A stretch of 64,000 bases of DNA, from contig JAXLVN010000005.1 of NCBI GenBank assembly GCA_046328995.1, forward strand, positions 186,001-250,000, written 5' to 3'. Positions 43,711 through 51,439 of the stretch are shown here, one piece after another. Made by a program: the position numbers and the translations under genes. Source of the stretch: JADJXV01 sp046328995. Its GTDB lineage: Bacteria; Bacteroidota; Ignavibacteria; Kapaibacteriales; UBA961. The number at the start of each line of letters is the position of its first letter. The first letter of the stretch is position 1. The notes beneath the pieces were generated by a model. That model was not told the origin of the DNA. It worked only from the letters and a program-made list of their open reading frames with translations, and did not search any database.

Positions 43711-46167
43711 TTAAAATGTAAACGACGCTTCTGCTGTACCGTAGCGACGCAGAATCGTGCCGCCGAAGATCTCATAATGTGCTCTGTCGAGCAGATTAAA
43801 AATATTGACGCCGATGCGTAGGTCCTTGGTAATGTTGTAGCTTCCGTTGAAATTTACTACCCAGTATTCGGGCACGCTGCCTTGGACGGTGCCGGCGACC
43901 CATTCAAAACCTTTGACACCGCGGATCGAGAGACCGGCATCGAATTGACCGCGCTCCTCATACTGAATGCCTAAATTCAAGCGATCGGGCGATGTATTGG
44001 GCACAATTTTCTGAGCTGTTACTTTATTTTCAACGATACTGTAATCGAGATGAGCGTAGTTGGCAGAGAGGAGTATGTTGGTGGTAGCGTAGTAGTTAAC
44101 TCCTAATTCGAGTCCATATTCATTTATCAGTCCGATGTTTGTCGGTGTGATGCTAAGCGCGGGGCGTCCTGTCTCGACATCGAGGGAGAGTCCGCTATAT
44201 CTGTCATACGTCGCTGCGCCGATCATTGCGCGCATCATGGAGTCTGCCTGTACATTACCGTAGCGAATAGGCGTAAAGTACTCCGGAGCCAGACCGCCGA
44301 GTGCTTGTGAGATGAAATTTGATCGGTTGTTCCAGTATGCATCCACCGTAACATAGAGATTCTTAGAGATAATACCTTTGTAACCGATTTCGTAGGAGAG
44401 TGCTGTTTCGACGCCGATATTAGGATTCCCGAGGAATAATACCTGTGGGGTAATGGATGGTAAATTGAGCTTTGCAACGCCGGTTTGCGCAGAAATAATG
44501 GAGTCAAATCTCGCTAAATTGACCGTCGGAGGCAGTCCACCGACCACTGAACGTCGGAATTTATCACCATAGCTCGGGCGAAGGAAGGAGCGGTTCACCG
44601 TCGCGCGGAAGGTATGATTTTCAAACGGTGTATAGACGAGTCCGCCTTTAGGGGAGAATTGACTCTCAAAAAACGTCGATCGGTCGAACCGAGCAGCGCC
44701 GACAAGTTGTAAATTATCCATGAGCTTATACTCAATCTGTCCATACAGGCCGCTGAAGTTATTATGAAGATTATCCGGCGATAGCAGGGGAGTGGCACCG
44801 ACGGTCGAAGTATTGACATGTTGATATTCATGGGACACACCGCCAATTACTTTGAGCTTATCATCCATGAACGAATCATTCCACTGCGCATCGACAACGG
44901 CTACATCGGAGCGTTCACTCGACGTAGCGGTGGCGCTCATCACGATATGCGGGCTCATGGCATTACGGCGGCTCCAATTAGCCTGAATATTCCAGTGTTT
45001 GGAGTTATACGCGAGCCGCGCATACGGTTTTTCGACATCATTGATGAGAATACGGCCGGTCGTATTCACGAAATATTCTCCGCCATAGCGTGAACCGCCG
45101 ATTTCGGCAGTGAGAATCTCGTCGGGCGAAAGATTGTAATCTACGCGGGCGGTACCGGAAATGCTTTCAGCGACATCATTTGCGGCGATTAAAGCGGCGA
45201 TATTGCCCACGCTGTCGATGCCTGCGCGGCGTACTCTACCGTCAATGACATCAGCGCCGAGACCGGGATATTCGAGGGTACCTCCGTGAGCGGTGTCACG
45301 CGAGGAGATCCATGCTTGTTTTTGTCGGGAATAATTCGCCGTGACTTTATAGGATAAATTCTCGCCAAGCTCACCGGCATGACGGATATTTCCGCGGAAG
45401 GTCGAGTATTCTCCGCCGGTGATTGAGACGCGGGTGCCGAGAACGTCGCGAGGGGTGTTGGAGGTGATATTGATCACGCCGTTATACGCGTTCGTGCCAT
45501 AGAGTGCCGAGCCGGGACCGCGCACAACCTCGATCTTACTGACATCTGAGAGAGAGGTCTGAAACGAATTCCATTCCACCAAATTCAGCAGGGGAGTCGA
45601 AGGGTCACGTCCGTCGAGTAAGACAAGTACACGTCGATTAATCGAGTTATTAAATCCGCGGGTATTGACATTAAAATCATTCATACCCGACTGCACGACA
45701 TCAACGCCGGGGAAATGTTCGAGCGTTTTGGCAAGCTGACCGTGATTATTTCCACGTTCAACATCACTTGGGAGCACGACCGACACCGCAGCGGGAGCTT
45801 CGGTAATTTTCTGCATACGACGCGCTGCGCCATAGACCGACACTTCGGACATGGGGATATCACTGGTTTCGACTGAAATATTGAGAACGGCCGTTTCGCC
45901 TGATTTGATGGTGACTTGCTTGCTGGTGGTCTTATATCCGAGACCGGAAACGATGATGGTATGCTGACCGGCGGGGATGGAATTGATTTTGTAGGATCCA
46001 CCGAGCGAACTCGTCGTGCGGAGCTTGAGAGAATTCACCCGAACATTTAACGCCGCCACTCCTGTTCCTTCAGGATCGGTAATTTTCCCGGATAGACTAC
46101 CGGTCTGCGCCGAGAGGGTAATCGTCGTCATCAGCGCAAGCACCAAAAGAGACACAAAATACTTCAT
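43711..46167 (-). CDS. TonB-dependent outer-membrane receptor
   Basis: An 818-residue receptor with a signal peptide (MKYFVSLLVLALMTTITLSA), a carboxypeptidase-regulatory-like domain (about 22-105; GSLSGKITDPEGTGVAAL), a plug domain (about 120-230; APAAVSVVLPSDVER, VDVVQSGMNDFNVNTRGFNN, RVLVLLDGRD, IEVVRGPGSALYGTNAYNG) and a 22-strand barrel ending in an aromatic residue (TAEASFTF). It imports a substrate across the outer membrane with TonB energy. The substrate is not evident; no riboswitch is seen in the 74-nt gap upstream. It is preceded by a TetR regulator gene in the same direction. Confidence 0.94.
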   Translation of the reverse strand: MKYFVSLLVLALMTTITLSAQTGSLSGKITDPEGTGVAALNVRVNSLKLRTTSSLGGSYKINSIPAGQHTIIVSGLGYKTTSKQVTIKSGETAVLNISVETSDIPMSEVSVYGAARRMQKITEAPAAVSVVLPSDVERGNNHGQLAKTLEHFPGVDVVQSGMNDFNVNTRGFNNSINRRVLVLLDGRDPSTPLLNLVEWNSFQTSLSDVSKIEVVRGPGSALYGTNAYNGVINITSNTPRDVLGTRVSITGGEYSTFRGNIRHAGELGENLSYKVTANYSRQKQAWISSRDTAHGGTLEYPGLGADVIDGRVRRAGIDSVGNIAALIAANDVAESISGTARVDYNLSPDEILTAEIGGSRYGGEYFVNTTGRILINDVEKPYARLAYNSKHWNIQANWSRRNAMSPHIVMSATATSSERSDVAVVDAQWNDSFMDDKLKVIGGVSHEYQHVNTSTVGATPLLSPDNLHNNFSGLYGQIEYKLMDNLQLVGAARFDRSTFFESQFSPKGGLVYTPFENHTFRATVNRSFLRPSYGDKFRRSVVGGLPPTVNLARFDSIISAQTGVAKLNLPSITPQVLFLGNPNIGVETALSYEIGYKGIISKNLYVTVDAYWNNRSNFISQALGGLAPEYFTPIRYGNVQADSMMRAMIGAATYDRYSGLSLDVETGRPALSITPTNIGLINEYGLELGVNYYATTNILLSANYAHLDYSIVENKVTAQKIVPNTSPDRLNLGIQYEERGQFDAGLSIRGVKGFEWVAGTVQGSVPEYWVVNFNGSYNITKDLRIGVNIFNLLDRAHYEIFGGTILRRYGTAEASFTF

Positions 46168-46241
46168 GATAAACTTCCGTAAATGTAAATAATGACTACA
46201 CCTAACGAAAGGTCAATGTTGTATGTTATTCAGAGTACCAC

Positions 46242-46931
46242 TCACGACCCTTTCGGGCGCTTCCAAAAGCCGTGCTTGAGATGCTTTTTCGTTTTCAGCG
46301 ACATCACCTTGCGGAATCCCGTTGTCATCAGTCCTGCTCCTATCACCGATTGACGGAATTTGTACGCATCTCGAAGTGCGTACGACTTGCCATCAAGGAT
46401 CCATTGCAGGAAAATTCCGTCGGAAATTCCAAGCTCCAGGCGGGAGAACGACACAGCATCAACATCAGTAAATGCTTTCACTGCAATTAATTGACGCGTT
46501 ACTTCCGCTCCAAGATCTGCGAGTGTCTGCTTCATCTGCCGTATGCGCTCCAGGAAATGCGGGTCTTCACTTCGCAGGGCATGCGCCCAAAATTCGAGGA
46601 GAATTGCTGCGTACTGCGCGTGTGTTTCGTAGAAATCAATCGCAGTATCGATGAGGGCATCGGCCTTGGAAACAGGATTCGTGTGTTCGTCCGCACTCGC
46701 TGTCATGCGGGCTTCGAATTCATCCATCCACTTGTCATAGACGGCGAGGAAGAGTTCATCTTTCGTACTAAAGTACTCATAAACCGTACCCTTACCAACG
46801 GAGGCGAAGTCGGCAATATCCTGAATTTTCGCAGAATGAAAGCCCTTTTGCCCGAATACGTGAATCGCTGACTTGATGATGAGTTCGCGCTTGGCGTCTT
46901 TACGCGCTTTGGATGTGAGTTGCTCTTTCAT
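46242..46931 (-). CDS. TetR/AcrR family transcriptional regulator
   Basis: A 229-residue repressor-type regulator. The N-terminal helix-turn-helix is clear: IIKSAIHVFGQKGFHSAKIQ and DIADFASVGKGTVYEYFSTK DELF (about 18-63). The larger C-terminal domain would bind an effector and form the dimer. It lies 74 nt upstream of the TonB receptor gene on the same strand and 97 nt downstream of the MFS gene. A perfect palindrome 15 nt upstream of its start is a likely autoregulatory operator. It may control the receptor, the transporter or both. Confidence 0.93.
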   Translation of the reverse strand: MKEQLTSKARKDAKRELIIKSAIHVFGQKGFHSAKIQDIADFASVGKGTVYEYFSTKDELFLAVYDKWMDEFEARMTASADEHTNPVSKADALIDTAIDFYETHAQYAAILLEFWAHALRSEDPHFLERIRQMKQTLADLGAEVTRQLIAVKAFTDVDAVSFSRLELGISDGIFLQWILDGKSYALRDAYKFRQSVIGAGLMTTGFRKVMSLKTKKHLKHGFWKRPKGS

Positions 46932-46945
46932 AATGAATAAAAACT

Positions 46946-46961
46946 GACCGACTCGTCGGTC
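46946..46961. promoter_or_regulatory. Predicted TetR operator
   Basis: GACCGAC-TC-GTCGGTC is a perfect 7-2-7 palindrome of the type bound by TetR-family regulators. It lies directly downstream of the TAATTTTG box on the minus strand, where a repressor would block transcription, and 15 nt before the tetR ATG. Confidence 0.7.
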
Positions 46962-46963
46962 GG

Positions 46964-46971
46964 CAAAATTA
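46964..46971 (-). promoter_or_regulatory. Predicted -7 promoter element of tetR
   Basis: The minus strand reads TAATTTTG, matching TAnnTTTG. A TTG lies 15 nt upstream, which is shorter than the 20-nt spacing seen elsewhere, so the -33 assignment is uncertain. Confidence 0.5.
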
Positions 46972-47028
46972 CAAAATAAATACGTTCAAAAAAAGAAATC
47001 ATACAGGAAGTATAGAAATGGTGTCCGT

Positions 47029-48195
47029 TCACAGTTCACCTGCTTTCGTATGGAACATGCGATTAACCGACAGCAGGATGAAGGTAAGCACTGACAGGAG
47101 AATGCCACACCAGAATACCATCAACAGGTTGGACTGGCTGAATCTGAAGACGAGTCCCATGAGAAGGGGACCGATGGTCTGACCGACAAGAATGGACATG
47201 CGATTCAGGGACAGATTCGTTGCCAGTCTGCCGGACGGCGAAAGCTTGCTGATAATACTCTGTGTATTCGGGAAATTGAGTGCATTTCCGCAACCGTAGA
47301 GAAATGAAGCAATAAAGACCTGCGCAATATGAGTTGACGTGACGAAGAGTACTAACGCCAGCGCATAGAAGAGAAAGGAAAAAGCGAGAAGGCGATATTG
47401 AGAATATTTCCTGCAAAGCGTGCCAAAGAGCAGGGCAACCAGGACCGTACCGATCGACAGAATCGTCATGCTAAGCCCGATATACATTGGTTTGCCGGCC
47501 AGCTTGTCGGTAATAAAAAAAGGAAGATAAGTCATAAAGCAACCCATCAGAATAATATAGGTCATAGTGCTCATGGCATAGACCCAGAGTATTTTGCGTG
47601 ATGTATTGGATACATCTTCTTGGGTACTTAACCGTCCCGCCGGCAACGAATCCCGGAAATACATCGCGCCGAAAACACCTGCAAAAAGAGCTGTACTGCT
47701 GATGAGAAAAGGGTAATTCCAACCGAAGTGAAGTAATCCTGCTGCGATAACCGGGAAGAAAGCAGTCCCAAGACTCATTACGGCAGAATTAATACCAAGT
47801 ATCTTATTTTTCTCTTCGTTATTGTAATAATCACTGATGAGCACGATATTAAGTGAACCAAGTGAAGCCGCGGAAATTCCTTGGAGAAATCTCCAGATGA
47901 GTAAGTGCGAATAGGACGATGCGGCAAAACACGCGCCGCTGAAGACACCAAAGAGCAGAAGTGAGGGTATGATAATGTTTTTTCGTCCGAATTTATCTGC
48001 CAAATAACCAAAAAGCGGGGTGAGAATGATTCCCGGCAGTGTGTAGAGAGACATGATCATCCCGATATCGTCTTTTGCAACGCCGAAAAAACCTGCAATT
48101 GCCGGTAAAGCAGGCGGCAACGTTACCGTGCCGGTGACCGACAGCAGCGTAATTGCAAAGATAAAAAGAAGAATGGAGGTCTTACTTTTGAGCAT
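47029..48195 (-). CDS. Major facilitator superfamily transporter
   Basis: A 388-residue protein with 12 predicted membrane helices. The MFS loop 2-3 motif is seen as GYLADKFGRKNIIIPS, and GTVTLPPALPAIAGFFGVAK plus WRFLQGISAASLGSLNIVLI suit the drug:H+ antiporter type. The substrate is unknown. It begins 5 nt after the stop of menA on the same strand, so it is co-transcribed with it, and precedes the tetR gene. A multidrug exporter is the default reading; export of a quinone-related or siderophore compound is a speculation. Confidence 0.88.
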   Translation of the reverse strand: MLKSKTSILLFIFAITLLSVTGTVTLPPALPAIAGFFGVAKDDIGMIMSLYTLPGIILTPLFGYLADKFGRKNIIIPSLLLFGVFSGACFAASSYSHLLIWRFLQGISAASLGSLNIVLISDYYNNEEKNKILGINSAVMSLGTAFFPVIAAGLLHFGWNYPFLISSTALFAGVFGAMYFRDSLPAGRLSTQEDVSNTSRKILWVYAMSTMTYIILMGCFMTYLPFFITDKLAGKPMYIGLSMTILSIGTVLVALLFGTLCRKYSQYRLLAFSFLFYALALVLFVTSTHIAQVFIASFLYGCGNALNFPNTQSIISKLSPSGRLATNLSLNRMSILVGQTIGPLLMGLVFRFSQSNLLMVFWCGILLSVLTFILLSVNRMFHTKAGEL

Positions 48196-48200
48196 ACATA

Positions 48201-49082
48201 TTATAAAATAAATGATAATGACAGTAGTATGCCGTTGATAAAGAGCAGCTTACCGCAATTTGCCAAAATCTGATTGAATTCCTCACCCTGCTTCGCTCGG
48301 TAGAGATGCTTCAGAATTGATACAGCCATTGGCAGACTCAGCAGGACGAGCAAGAACCGATAGTCCAGGTGATAGACACCGAAGAGAATCACCGCCATGA
48401 CGTAAATACCTAGCATTACCAGAGTAAAAATCCGTATTGAAGTCTCCTTCCCAAGGCGAACGGCGAGCGTGTTTTTCCGGACAAGTCGATCGGTATCAAT
48501 ATCACGTATATTATTTGCCATCAGGATCGTAACCGAGCTCAGACCCGGTATCGTCGCAATCAGATACATAGTCCACGGGCAGTCGTGTGTGTAGAGATAA
48601 TATGTGCCGCAGGTAGCGACAAGACCAAAGAAAATAAAGACAAATACATCACCAAGACCAAGATAGGAAAGGGGATAGGGTCCTGCAGTATAAAGCCAGG
48701 CAAAGATAAGCGAAACAATTCCAATCACTAATATCGGTAACCCTCCTGAAAATACCAAGTATAATCCACACAAGAAGATACACGCAGTCAGGGCAATCGA
48801 AACCATCGTCATCGTTCGGTCGGAAATTAATCCCGAGGCAACGGCACGCTTGGGGCCTTGGCGTTTGTCCGTATCAGCGCCCTTTCGTGCATCGAAGAGA
48901 TCATTGACAAAATTCGTGAGTATTTGAATGGCGATCGAACAGAACAGTGCGACCAGAAAGATGGGTGTGTCCCATTTCCCGGAATGGTAGGCAGCACTCG
49001 TACCGATGAAGACCGGTACGATACCCGCCGCTAAGGTCTTAGGGCGGATTGCTGATATCCAGATGGAAAGTCGTGAGGAAAT
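48201..49082 (-). CDS. menA: 1,4-dihydroxy-2-naphthoate octaprenyltransferase, apparent non-AUG start
   Basis: A UbiA-family membrane prenyltransferase of menaquinone synthesis. The first in-frame ATG (48812) would give only 203 residues and lose the conserved N-terminal third, yet the same frame continues upstream with WISAIRPKTLAAG (from 49061), the aspartate motif NDLFDARKGADTD, and GPKRAVASGLIS. The frame is open back to a TAG at 49122-49124 but contains no ATG, GTG or TTG before that homology starts. ATT at 49082 gives MSSRLSIWISAIRPKTL and 293 residues, close to family length, so an ATT start, a sequence error or a frameshift at the start is likely. The second motif, NNIRDIDTDRLVRKN, is intact. 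Confidence 0.85.
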   Translation of the reverse strand: MSSRLSIWISAIRPKTLAAGIVPVFIGTSAAYHSGKWDTPIFLVALFCSIAIQILTNFVNDLFDARKGADTDKRQGPKRAVASGLISDRTMTMVSIALTACIFLCGLYLVFSGGLPILVIGIVSLIFAWLYTAGPYPLSYLGLGDVFVFIFFGLVATCGTYYLYTHDCPWTMYLIATIPGLSSVTILMANNIRDIDTDRLVRKNTLAVRLGKETSIRIFTLVMLGIYVMAVILFGVYHLDYRFLLVLLSLPMAVSILKHLYRAKQGEEFNQILANCGKLLFINGILLSLSFIL

Positions 49083-49462
49083 TGTGATACCCGAATCGAT
49101 AGTAGAACAACATGACCAAAACTATGCTGCCGGCAGACGCAACGGCGCGCGATTCTGCCGAAGTACGGCGACCTACCGCTCTAAAAAGCGGGCAGAACGC
49201 CGTGAGGCGATACCGTACGTGCGAACTGTAGTCAATCCTGTTGCAAAAATAGGCAAACTTGTCGATAAGCCACTCTCAGAAGCAGGCATCCTGATACGAC
49301 GGAGAAGTGGTTTTCGGTATTAATTTACAAGGAATGATACTTCTTTCGTGATTTTAGACAATGATTTCGGGTGCACTCTTGGCTCAAAACAAAGTTTTCC
49401 GTAATTTTGCGCTCATGAAATCTCAATACAACACATTTCTATAGTTTCAAAGGTTTTTTATT
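49083..49462. other. 380-nt divergent regulatory interval between menA and atpD
   Basis: On the minus strand TATTTTTG (49244-49251) is a candidate -7 box for menA, giving a leader of about 155 nt with a self-complementary CTGCCGGCAG (49127-49136) and a short GCCG/CGGC hairpin near 49160. On the plus strand lies the atpD promoter. A plus-strand frame through 49006-49323 is antisense to menA and its leader and is not considered a gene. No tRNA is seen. Confidence 0.5.
49379..49409 (+). promoter_or_regulatory. Bacteroidetes-type promoter of atpD
   Basis: TTG at 49379-49381, a 20-nt spacer and TAATTTTG at 49402-49409 give the same layout as the promoter before the cytochrome c gene at 6904-6934. 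It starts 84 nt upstream of the atpD ATG. Confidence 0.65.
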
Positions 49463-50869
49463 ATGAATCAAGGTCAAATTGTCCAGGTAATTGGTCCTGT
49501 GGTGGACGTTGAATTTGCAGGTGGAAATATTCCCGCCGTTCTCAATGCTCTCAATATTCCGCGTACATCGATTGCAACGGGTTTGGAAGAAAATTTAGTC
49601 TGCGAAGTGCAGCAGCACTTAGGTGAAGACAGAGTCAGAACAATTGCAATGGACGCGACCGACGGCCTCGTGCGTGGTATGAAAGTCTATGATACAGGTG
49701 AGCCGATTATGGTACCTGTCGGTCCTGAAGTCCTTGGCCGCCTCATAAATGTGATCGGTGAAGGAATTGACAACAAAGGTCCGATTTCTTCCAAAGTTCA
49801 TTATCCGCTCCATCGCCCTTCTCCCGACTTCTCGAATCTCACCACCCGCAAAGAAATGTTTGAAACAGGAATTAAAGTTATTGACCTTATTGAGCCCTTT
49901 ACGAAGGGTGGCAAGACCGGTCTCTTCGGTGGTGCCGGTGTAGGTAAGACAGTTATTATTCAAGAGTTAATTCATAATATTGCTAAAAATCACGGTGGAT
50001 ATTCGATCTTTGCCGGCGTGGGCGAGCGTACCCGTGAAGGGAATGACCTCTACGGCGAAATGACCGAGTCCGGCGTTATCGACAAGACAGCGCTCGTGTT
50101 CGGACAAATGAACGAGCCTCCGGGAGCGCGCGCAAGAGTTGCTCTTACTGCGCTTACCATGGCAGAATATTTCCGTGATGCAGAAGGCCGCGACGTGCTT
50201 CTCTTTATTGATAATATCTTTAGGTTTACGCAGGCAGGTTCGGAAGTGTCCGCGCTTCTCGGACGGATGCCGTCGGCGGTGGGTTATCAGCCGACTCTCG
50301 CGACGGAAATGGGTCTGCTCCAAGAGCGTATTGCTTCGACCGACAAGGGGTCGATCACATCCGTACAAGCGGTGTATGTGCCTGCCGATGACTTGACCGA
50401 TCCGGCGCCGGCTAATACGTTTAGTCACTTGGATGCGACGACGGTGCTTTCCCGTCAAATCGCTGAGCTTGGTATCTATCCTGCGGTGGATCCGCTCGAC
50501 TCGAGCTCGCGTATTCTTGACCCGCTGATCATTGGTAACGAGCATTACAACACTGCAATGCGGGTGAAGAAAATTCTCCAAAGCTATAAAGATCTTCAGG
50601 ATATTATCAATATCTTGGGTATGGATGAGCTTTCGGATGAGGACAAGCAAACAGTGTATCGCGCCCGTAAGATCCAAAAATTCTTCTCACAACCATTCCA
50701 CGTTGCTGAGCAATTTACAGGATTTAAAGGACGTTACGTGAAAATCGAAGATACCATCGCCGGCTTTAAAGCGATCTTAAATGGCGATGTTGATGAAATT
50801 CCCGAAGGTATGTTCAGCTACAAAGGTACCCTCGACGAAGTGTATGATGCTTTCAAAAAATCCAAATAA
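49463..50869 (+). CDS. atpD: F1 ATP synthase subunit beta
   Basis: A 468-residue catalytic subunit of F1F0 ATP synthase. The Walker A loop GGAGVGKT is at 156-163; GERTREGNDLYGEM, the Walker B DVLLFIDNIFRFTQAGSEVS, and ALLGRMPSAVGYQPTLATEM are all typical. The C-terminal domain ends near MFSYKGTLDEVYDAFKKS. An AAAGG ribosome-binding site precedes the ATG. It is followed 25 nt later by atpC; the remaining atp genes are elsewhere, a split common in Bacteroidetes and Chlorobi. Confidence 0.98.
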   Translation: MNQGQIVQVIGPVVDVEFAGGNIPAVLNALNIPRTSIATGLEENLVCEVQQHLGEDRVRTIAMDATDGLVRGMKVYDTGEPIMVPVGPEVLGRLINVIGEGIDNKGPISSKVHYPLHRPSPDFSNLTTRKEMFETGIKVIDLIEPFTKGGKTGLFGGAGVGKTVIIQELIHNIAKNHGGYSIFAGVGERTREGNDLYGEMTESGVIDKTALVFGQMNEPPGARARVALTALTMAEYFRDAEGRDVLLFIDNIFRFTQAGSEVSALLGRMPSAVGYQPTLATEMGLLQERIASTDKGSITSVQAVYVPADDLTDPAPANTFSHLDATTVLSRQIAELGIYPAVDPLDSSSRILDPLIIGNEHYNTAMRVKKILQSYKDLQDIINILGMDELSDEDKQTVYRARKIQKFFSQPFHVAEQFTGFKGRYVKIEDTIAGFKAILNGDVDEIPEGMFSYKGTLDEVYDAFKKSK

Positions 50870-50894
50870 TTCTCCGCTCATTTAGAGAACAACT

Positions 50895-51305
50895 ATGTCC
50901 GAACATCTCATACAAATTGATATCGTTACGCCGCAGCGGGTGATTTATTCCGGAATGGGTGAGTCTATATCGGTTCCGGGGACCAAGGGTCCGTTTCAGG
51001 TATTGCATAATCACGCGCCGATTGTCTCTTCGCTCGATATTGGCGTGATCAAGATTATGAACGACAATCAGACAGAGACTCTTTTTGCGACCGACGGAGG
51101 TTTCGTCGAAGTACTCAAAAATAAAGTCTCCGTGATTGTCGAAACAGCCGAAGAAGCCAGCACAATCAATGTGGCGAAGCTCACCGGTGAAATCGAACGC
51201 CTCAAAAGTACCCTCGAAGCGACGACGAATGTTACGCTGCGTGATGAACTCAAAAAAGACATCCATAAATTAGAAAATCGTGTGCGTACTGCTTCGAAAG
51301 CATGA
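50895..51305 (+). CDS. atpC: F1 ATP synthase subunit epsilon
   Basis: A 136-residue subunit of the F1 central stalk that couples rotation and limits ATP hydrolysis. The N-terminal beta-sandwich is clear: IQIDIVTPQRVIYSGMGESI, PGTKGPFQVLHNHAPIVSSL, and ATDGGFVEVLKNKVSVIVET. A helical hairpin follows (about 95-130). It is paired with atpD at 25-nt spacing and is followed by a terminator. The assignment is secure. Confidence 0.95.
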   Translation: MSEHLIQIDIVTPQRVIYSGMGESISVPGTKGPFQVLHNHAPIVSSLDIGVIKIMNDNQTETLFATDGGFVEVLKNKVSVIVETAEEASTINVAKLTGEIERLKSTLEATTNVTLRDELKKDIHKLENRVRTASKA

Positions 51306-51328
51306 TGTGTACATGATCAATAGTTCAA

Positions 51329-51365
51329 GCCCTTTTGCTGCTCATCCGGTAAAAGGGTTTTTTTT
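51329..51365 (+). terminator. Terminator of atpDC
   Basis: CCCTTTT pairs with AAAAGGG across a loop that contains further short pairings, followed by a run of T. It lies 24 nt after the atpC stop. Confidence 0.8.
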
Positions 51366-51439
51366 AACCTACGGAGCATTTCGGCGCATGACGGAACTGC
51401 CTGAAGGTGTAATGACTTAAAACGCACGAGCTGTCTCCT

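Noticed and set aside
46168..46241. Possible cobalamin or other riboswitch upstream of the TonB receptor
   Set aside because: The gap is only 74 nt and no conserved riboswitch core was seen.
48201..48812. menA taken as a truncated 203-residue pseudogene
   Set aside because: The missing N-terminal third is present in the same frame upstream with all key motifs, so only the start codon is in question.
49006..49323. Plus-strand frame of 105 codons upstream of atpD
   Set aside because: It is antisense to the conserved N-terminal codons of menA and shows an Arg-rich composition without motifs.
49967..50677. Minus-strand frame of 236 codons antisense to atpD
   Set aside because: It is a shadow of the highly conserved atpD reading frame.
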